A model generated the notes under the pieces. The model made no database searches. It was not told where the DNA came from and was given only the letters and a program-made list of their open reading frames with translations. From positions 45,613,962 to 45,677,961 of the forward strand of contig OY720349.1 of NCBI GenBank assembly GCA_963082975.1: a DNA stretch of 64,000 nt, read 5' to 3'. Both the position numbers and the translations under genes were made by a program. Positions 58,806 to 64,000 of this stretch are shown one piece after another. Within the stretch, counting starts at the first letter, position 1. The number at the start of each line of letters is the position of its first letter. The DNA is from Labia minor (taxonomy: Eukaryota; Arthropoda; Insecta; Dermaptera; Spongiphoridae).

Positions 58806-59095
58806 TTGATATTTACAATATCTCAATTGATCTTATTGGCCTTTTAAACTTTGAAAACATTCACATTACGGCTATAATTTAATACTATTAATTTTTAAGA
58901 TTATGTGAGTAAATTATTTTAATTAAGAAAATTTGATCTCATAATTGGATTTTCACGTAAGATTTTAATACATAATATATTTTTTAATATTATTTTTATA
59001 GTAGTTTAGTGTTATGCTAATTTTATATTTTATTTTTATTTTGTTTACTTTGATTTTTTTTTAAATAAATTAATAACATTTAAAGTAGCATAAAA
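58806..59095. other. AT-rich DNA, no gene seen
   Basis: No feature recognised. Confidence 0.5.
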
Positions 59096-59099
59096 AAAT

Positions 59100-59575
59100 T
59101 AATCGAGGCAGGAAAATTGATGGGGTTTGAAATTAATAGTGATAAGACAAAATATAATTAGTCAAAGGGGATCAAAATTATTAAATTATTAATTGTATTA
59201 TATGGATGGGAGGCATCGTCTATAACCCTGGGAGATGAGAATAGATTCAGAGTATTTGAGAATAGGATTCTTCCCAGCATTTATGGGCCAAAGAAAGATG
59301 AGGACACCGGGGAATAGCGGAGACTGCATAACAAGGAATTGCATGACCTCTATGCATCTCTAGATATAGGTCATAAAATAGAGAAGGCTGGGATCGGCAG
59401 GGCACATGTCTAGAATGTGAGAGGAAAAATATATTGGTGGGGAGTTCGATTGGAAAACGTCTGTGTGGAAGACCAATTGTGAACAGGGTGGACAATGTAG
59501 GAAGGAACGTGAGAGAGATGGGACAGGTTAGGAGTTAGATGGTTAGATGGCTCAGAATAGGGACACTCGGGGGGG
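59100..59575 (+). mobile_element. RTE-type LINE fragment with RT C-terminal region (family L copy 6)
   Basis: It reads LIEAGKLMGFEINSDKTKYN (end of the RT palm), then YGWEASSITLGDENRFRVFE, NRILPSIYGPKKDEDTGE, the NKELHDLYAS(L)DIG region, then frame-shifted RAHV...NVGRNVREMG. It is cut at about 59563 inside the REMG-xxxDRDT part by a GC-rich palindromic block. With the minus-strand copy at 60285-60745 it forms an inverted pair. Confidence 0.8.
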
Positions 59576-59660
59576 GGTACAGGGGGCGGAGCCCCCGTCT
59601 AGATGCGAAGAGCGACGAAGGAGCTCTGAGCAGCTAGTTGTAAATAAAATAAAGGAAAAA
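59564..59660. repeat. GC-rich palindromic block at the broken LINE end
   Basis: A G8 run, then GGGGGC-GGA-GCCCCC (59581-59595) and GAGCTCTGAGCAGC. An A-rich tail follows (59640-59670). It looks like a small inserted element or hairpin-bearing 3' end of another repeat. No second copy is in the window. Confidence 0.4.
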
Positions 59661-59669
59661 AAAAATATT

Positions 59670-60280
59670 TAAATATTTACATAATAACTAACACTGTAAT
59701 CAACGATCATAATGTCTCAAATTGAGGGCACACACAATCATAGACCCAGAGTATCAGTTTTGGATCTTTTCAGATATATACAGAAAAGAAAAATCAAAAT
59801 AAGAAAAACAAAATACAAAAAAAAATGCCAAAAAATAAATAAATAAATAAATAAATAGATCAACAAATCGAACATAATGCAAAAAAACAACAAAAGAAAG
59901 AAAATAATAAATAAATACATAAATAAAAAGGAATATCTAATCGTTATTCCTCTAATATAAAAGATCTCAGTTTTAGAAGACCACTCATAAAGTACTAGAT
60001 ATTACTTATATCATCCCAACCCTTGACCGTGAGAATCATCTCCAAGTTATTTCACAATTAACTCTGGTCACTTTTGTAACACCGTTGGCAGCAAAAATGA
60101 GGATTCTCTCGTTCGTCAGTCGGCATTCATATAGAATCCTCATCCTGCCGAGAGCACCTCTGCAAAACATGGTTACGGCTCCCCATTATATTTTTATAAA
60201 TAGGACAGTACGCAAAGTCCTCAATTTTTTGCATGTCTCTTGATCTATATATTTCGCTTAGATGAATATTATTATTAACT
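59670..60280. other. Mixed DNA with (AAAT)n, no gene seen
   Basis: The microsatellite is near 59836-59856. A balanced-composition block at 60000-60240 has an inverted GAGGATTCT/AGAATCCTC pair (60099, 60135). It could be a small repeat. The 60-codon minus frame is low complexity. Confidence 0.4.
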
Positions 60281-60284
60281 ATCT

Positions 60285-60745
60285 ATGTATCACTGTGGCT
60301 CTTCGGAACTCGAAAGTTCTTGGAGGCCCCAACCACATTTCTCCAAGAGTCCCTATCCTGAACCACCACCATCTAACCCCTACCCCCTCCCGTCTCTCTC
60401 ATGTCCCTTCCTACATTGTCCACCCACCCCGTCCTTGGTTTTCAAAGTGGACGTTTCCCAATTGGTCTTCCAATCAATATATTTTTCGATAATCTTTCCT
60501 CTCCCATTCTAGCCACGTGCCCTGCCCATCGTAGCCTTCTCAATTTTATAAACCTAACTATATCTGGAGATGCATAGAGGTCATGCGATTCCTCGTTATG
60601 CAGTCTCTATCATTCCCCCGTCACCTCCTCTATTTTTGACCCATAAATGCTGCGAAGAATCCTATTCTCGAATTCTCTAAATCTACTTTCGTCTCCCAAG
60701 GTCATAGACCATGCCTCACCCCCATATAATACAACCATTATTATT
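60285..60745 (-). mobile_element. RTE-type LINE fragment with RT C-terminal region (family L copy 7)
   Basis: On the minus strand: VLYGGEAWSMTLGDESRFRE, then FENRILRSIYGSKIEE, a shifted ELxDLYASPDIVRF region, RRLRWAGHVARMGEERLSKN, then GRPxxKRPL-KPRTGWVDNV and the terminus CTTTCGAGTTCCGAAGAGCC. It is the longest copy of this tail and has two or three frame breaks. The plus frames at 60262-60512 are antisense. Confidence 0.85.
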
Positions 60746-61319
60746 AACATATATATAAATATTAATTATTTGATTTTTAAAATTAATTCTCTTTGGTTAA
60801 CATTTAAATTTTTCTGAGGTTAAGAAAAATAAAACTGTTCATCAAATTAGCAACATAATAATACAAATCAACAATTAATTGAAGAAACTTTAAATATTAT
60901 TTATATTAATTTATTAATATAAAATTTATCTTATTATACCAACTAAAAATGTATTTCTAATTTTGAAAATTGTCAATATTTTCTATATGATTTTTTAAAA
61001 ATAATTCCTCTTTTATTGATATCGATTGAAAACTTACTTCAATTAAAATATTCAGTATATATGATCTAATAATATTTATTAATTATATTAATTAAAATTA
61101 TGCCTTTCATTTAAATTAAATAAGTTAAATGACATTTGATTATTAGAAATAAAAATAAAATTTTTATTTTGTATTATTAATTTTGTATAGGAGTTGGAAA
61201 AATTAGTATTAATATTTTTATATTTATTTAATGGAGGTAGGCTTCAGATGAACAACGCAGGGCTTTAAATAATTTATTCTAAACTATTTAAAAAAAAAAA
61301 AATTTCTAAGTTTTTAAAA
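60746..61319. other. AT-rich DNA, no gene seen
   Basis: No feature recognised. Confidence 0.5.
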
Positions 61320-61676
61320 AATAAGTTGACCTGTGGCCAGGCTCAGAACCGACCGAAATAAATTAATTTCCAGCTACAGAAACAATTTCAAATAATTTTA
61401 ATATATCTATTAATGCAATAAAAAACAGATATGGATATAACATAAAAATTTTTAATTTTATTTTATTTATAATATATAAGTAAGAGCTGGCTGTGACTTC
61501 ATGAAGGGCTGGGTGACGATATATAATTTTAAAACAAGAAAAAACTAATAAAGATAATTTTTCTCGAGGATAAAACCAATACAAAGTGCATGATACGTGG
61601 AGATATGTAAAAAATCTCCACATGTGAAATTTGGTGTGAAAACAATATCTCCCTTACTATCGTCGGTCGGTAAAAA
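61320..61676 (-). mobile_element. Family X element, copy D, internally deleted
   Basis: Both ends are present. It lacks the segment between the two internal copies of the 5' region, as in copy B. Its CRE-like sites are mutated (GTGACTTCATG, GGTGACGATA). It lies 34 bp upstream of the tRNA gene. Confidence 0.75.
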
Positions 61677-61709
61677 TCACAAAATTTTAAAAAGAATATA
61701 AAAATATAC

Positions 61710-61782
61710 GCCCGGCTAGCTCAGTCGGTAGAGCATGAGACTCTTAATCTCAGGGTCGTGGGTTCGAGCCCCACGTTGGGCG
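61710..61782 (+). tRNA. tRNA-Lys(CUU)
   Basis: 73 bases fold as a standard cloverleaf. Acceptor GCCCGGC pairs with GTTGGGC (two G-U pairs), with discriminator G. The D arm is GCTC/GAGC, and the anticodon stem TGAGA/TCTCA has loop CTCTTAA, so the anticodon is CUU (reads AAG, lysine). The T arm is GTGGG/CCCAC with TTCGAGC. The A box TAGCTCAGTCGG and B box GGTTCGAGCCC are intact, no intron is present, and a T6 Pol III terminator lies at 61788-61793. It looks functional. It sits between two family X copies on the opposite strand. Confidence 0.97.
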
Positions 61783-61787
61783 AAATG

Positions 61788-61793
61788 TTTTTT
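61788..61793 (+). terminator. Pol III terminator of tRNA-Lys
   Basis: A run of six T lies five bases after the tRNA 3' end. Confidence 0.85.
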
Positions 61794-61957
61794 GTAATCT
61801 TGTAAAATAAAAAGAAAAATATTGAGTTTTTAAATTAAATTGGTGCGAATCTAATAAATTTGACTAATACACAAATAAAAAAATCTATCAAACTGCATTC
61901 AAACACATTAGGTTACCTCAAAAAAATCAATAATAATTTTAATAAAAATTATATAAA

Positions 61958-62586
61958 ATAAGTTGACCTGTGGCCAGGTCCGAACCGACCGACGGTTTGA
62001 AATAAATTAATTTCCAGCTACAGAAACAATTTCAAATAATTTTAATATATCTATTAATGTAATAAAAAACAGATATGGATACATAAATAATAAATATAAA
62101 CATTTTTAATTTTATTTTATTTATAATATATATGCAGACCAGGCTGTGACGTCATGAATGGCTGGATTACCTCATATAATTTTAAATCAAGAAAAAACTA
62201 ATAAATATGATTTTCCCGAGGATAAAACCAATACAAAGTGCATGATTCGTGGTGATATATAAAAAATCTCCTTTGGTGTGAAAATAACCCTTTCCTTCCT
62301 ATCGTCGATCGCTAATACTACCACTTCCGGTTTCCGGAATTGCACCAAAAGTTGATCAATTCATCCCACTAATGCATTAAGTAAATATACCAAATTTCAT
62401 CAAAATCCGTTGAGCCGTTCAGGCTGTACACATCTATACGGACGGACGGACAGACGGACAGACATCATGCTAAAAATACTTTTTTCTGTTAAGAAAATGC
62501 ATGATTCGTGGAGATATGTAAAAATCTCCACATGTGAAATTTGGTGTGAAAACAATACCTCCCTTACTATCGTCGGTCGGTAAAAA
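61958..62586 (-). mobile_element. Family X element, copy E, full length
   Basis: The minus strand starts with a T-run and ACCGACCGACGATAGTAAGG. The (GTCY)n tract is at about 62437-62465, and the internal repeat of the 5' region is near 62290-62310. One TGACGTCA is intact (62147-62154) and its partner mutated. The 3' inverted CCGTCGGTCGGT and the GACCTG-GCCA-CAGGTC hairpin lie at about 61965-61996. It is the best preserved copy. Confidence 0.85.
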
Positions 62587-64000
62587 TGATGTATGTTAGA
62601 CAAATGCAAAAGGATATATTATTCATTATAAATATTCACAGATAAACCCGTAATTTTCTTAAATCAATATTTGTAAAGATTAGTTTTTAAACTCGGTGAA
62701 TAGTTACTAATTATTAGTCACTAATTATTAATTAAGTTATAATGTTCAGCTGACTTTTATCGACATTTGAACCAGCTGGGTCTTTTATTTTTTGTTTGAC
62801 ATCCACTACCTCGTGATTTGAGAAAAAAGTGAATTTCCATGAAAATTCATGAATTGTGATACGATTTGCTCTGTTATTCGCCCTATTCTCCGGATTTAGC
62901 CCCGAGTGTCTATTTCTTGTTTCCAATCCTGAAGAAATGGCTCTACTAAAAGAGATTTGACTCCAACGATCCCATACACAATTCTATTATGATGTCCTCG
63001 ATAAATCTTATTTTTTGAAAAGGATAATAAAATTGGAGAAATGTTGGACGTAGTGTATAGACCTAAAAGGAAACTGCAATGAAAAATAAAATATTTTTTT
63101 ATCCAAAAACCTACATTTCATTTCAATAGTCACGAACTTATTGACCTACCCTCGAATATAAAAAAAATTGTCAATATTATAATTTAATCTTTTGGTTTGG
63201 TTTTGAGGAGACAGAAAAAAATATAATTCAGATTTATCAATATTAAATATACTTGTTTTCAAATGTTAAAATAATTAAATATAATATCCGTCGAATTTTT
63301 TTAGCCCATTTAATAATTTAATATGAATTCAAATAATATAACTTATTTTATTCTTAAAATGTTATACACTTTTTTCCTTTAAAGGTTAATATTCATTCTT
63401 AATTTCTATCAATTGTTTTAATCCGATACACAAATCAAAAGAGACTTTATCAATATTTATCTCTACTGAAGAGAATTCATCTATGAAACTAATTATTAAA
63501 GATAAAGCTCGATTATGATTGGCCGAGAGCGAGATGCTAATTGATTGACTTGTATATTCAAACACAACTAACCTGAATCCATGTTTGTTTGATGTCTCTT
63601 CCCACTCCACAAACACTTTATAATCATATATATGATATGGGCATTGTATATTTACCATGCCCCACCTCTGTTTTGTTTTACATAGAGAGAGGTGCTAGAA
63701 ATGAGAGAGAGCGTCAATAATCATGATTTGAACCCAGGGTTTAACCAAAGGGCCCAAAGGACCACCCTCGGATGAAGGCTGTTTGGTCTGATGATGTTGA
63801 TGATGATAAAAGAGAGGGGTGGATTATGTTAATTTTTTCCAAATAAATTCAAATCAATAGGAAAATGTAGCAGTCATTGTCATTAACTTTTGTAAATTTT
63901 TTAAATTATTTATCCATTAAATTATTATAAATTTTAATTTATAATAAGTTTATGTGTTAATAATTAAACGAACACAGTTATACGAAAATTATTATTCTTA
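62587..64000. other. Unique DNA with islands at 62740-62960 and 63400-63800, no gene supported
   Basis: Mixed-composition patches. A 90-codon minus frame (63386-63658, MVNIQCPYHIYDYKVFVEWE start) has no recognised domain and overlaps a GATTGGCCG CCAAT box and a TAATTGATTG homeodomain-like site near 63516-63548. A coding role is doubtful; a regulatory role is possible. A (GAT)n patch lies near 63790-63806. Confidence 0.25.

Noticed and set aside
63386-63658. 90-codon minus-strand ORF
   Set aside because: No recognised domain, no splice context and no codon-pattern support; kept only as a note in the regional entry.
1-64000. CRISPR arrays, operons, mitochondrial insertions, rRNA, Polinton or envelope-bearing elements
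   Set aside because: None seen. The tandem repeats present have no spacer structure, and no matching coding signatures were found.

Overview
The window is metazoan nuclear DNA, most likely from an arthropod. It is strongly AT-rich (by eye about three quarters A+T), packed with dispersed repeats, and has no long host open reading frame on either strand. The arthropod guess rests on the repeat mix: RTE-type and jockey-type LINE tails, mariner, pogo, hAT and Helitron/Helentron-like DNA elements, and a tRNA-derived SINE. I do not claim a species. It reads as a large intergenic or intronic stretch. The only confident functional host gene is a tRNA-Lys(CUU) at 61710-61782.

Layout. 1-3500: AT-rich unique DNA with a GC/CpG-rich islet (405-560) and a few exon-like blocks. 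3560-9240: a chain of repeats, including a Helitron-like fragment, a pogo-like remnant, the first copies of repeat family X, and a LINE tail. 10817-13215: a Helentron-like element (family Z) split by a young, GC-rich LTR retroelement with two 792-bp LTRs and a very small interior. 13.5-21.3 kb: LINE tails, a mariner-type MITE, a long fold-back repeat and two more X copies. 22-36 kb: AT-rich DNA with unique GC-elevated islands, hAT MITEs, family W (one copy cut by a mariner derivative), an RTE LINE fragment and a TIR-bounded Helitron-like element. 36-51 kb: more islands, a palindromic mariner derivative (38917-39484), a tandem pair of 338-bp units, a SINE with a 10-bp target duplication, and further LINE and W copies. 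51-56 kb: an X copy, then a nearly complete hAT transposon (52204-55531) with an 8-bp target duplication and a 620-codon transposase frame broken by two stops. 57.6-62.6 kb: a jockey-type LINE 3' end, two RTE tails, and the tRNA gene bracketed by two X copies. 62.6-64 kb: unique DNA.

The strongest structural signal is that repeat families X and Z share one architecture, with W matching at its 3' end: a T-rich 5' end, an inverted copy of the 5' end placed inside (not at) the 3' end, and then a short terminal hairpin. That is the design of Helentrons (Helitron2) and their non-autonomous derivatives. A Helitron-like zinc-finger coding fragment lies in the same window. X copies also carry paired TGACGTCA palindromes and an internal repeat of their own 5' end that explains two deletion derivatives. 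No CRISPR array, operon or intact protein-coding host gene is visible.
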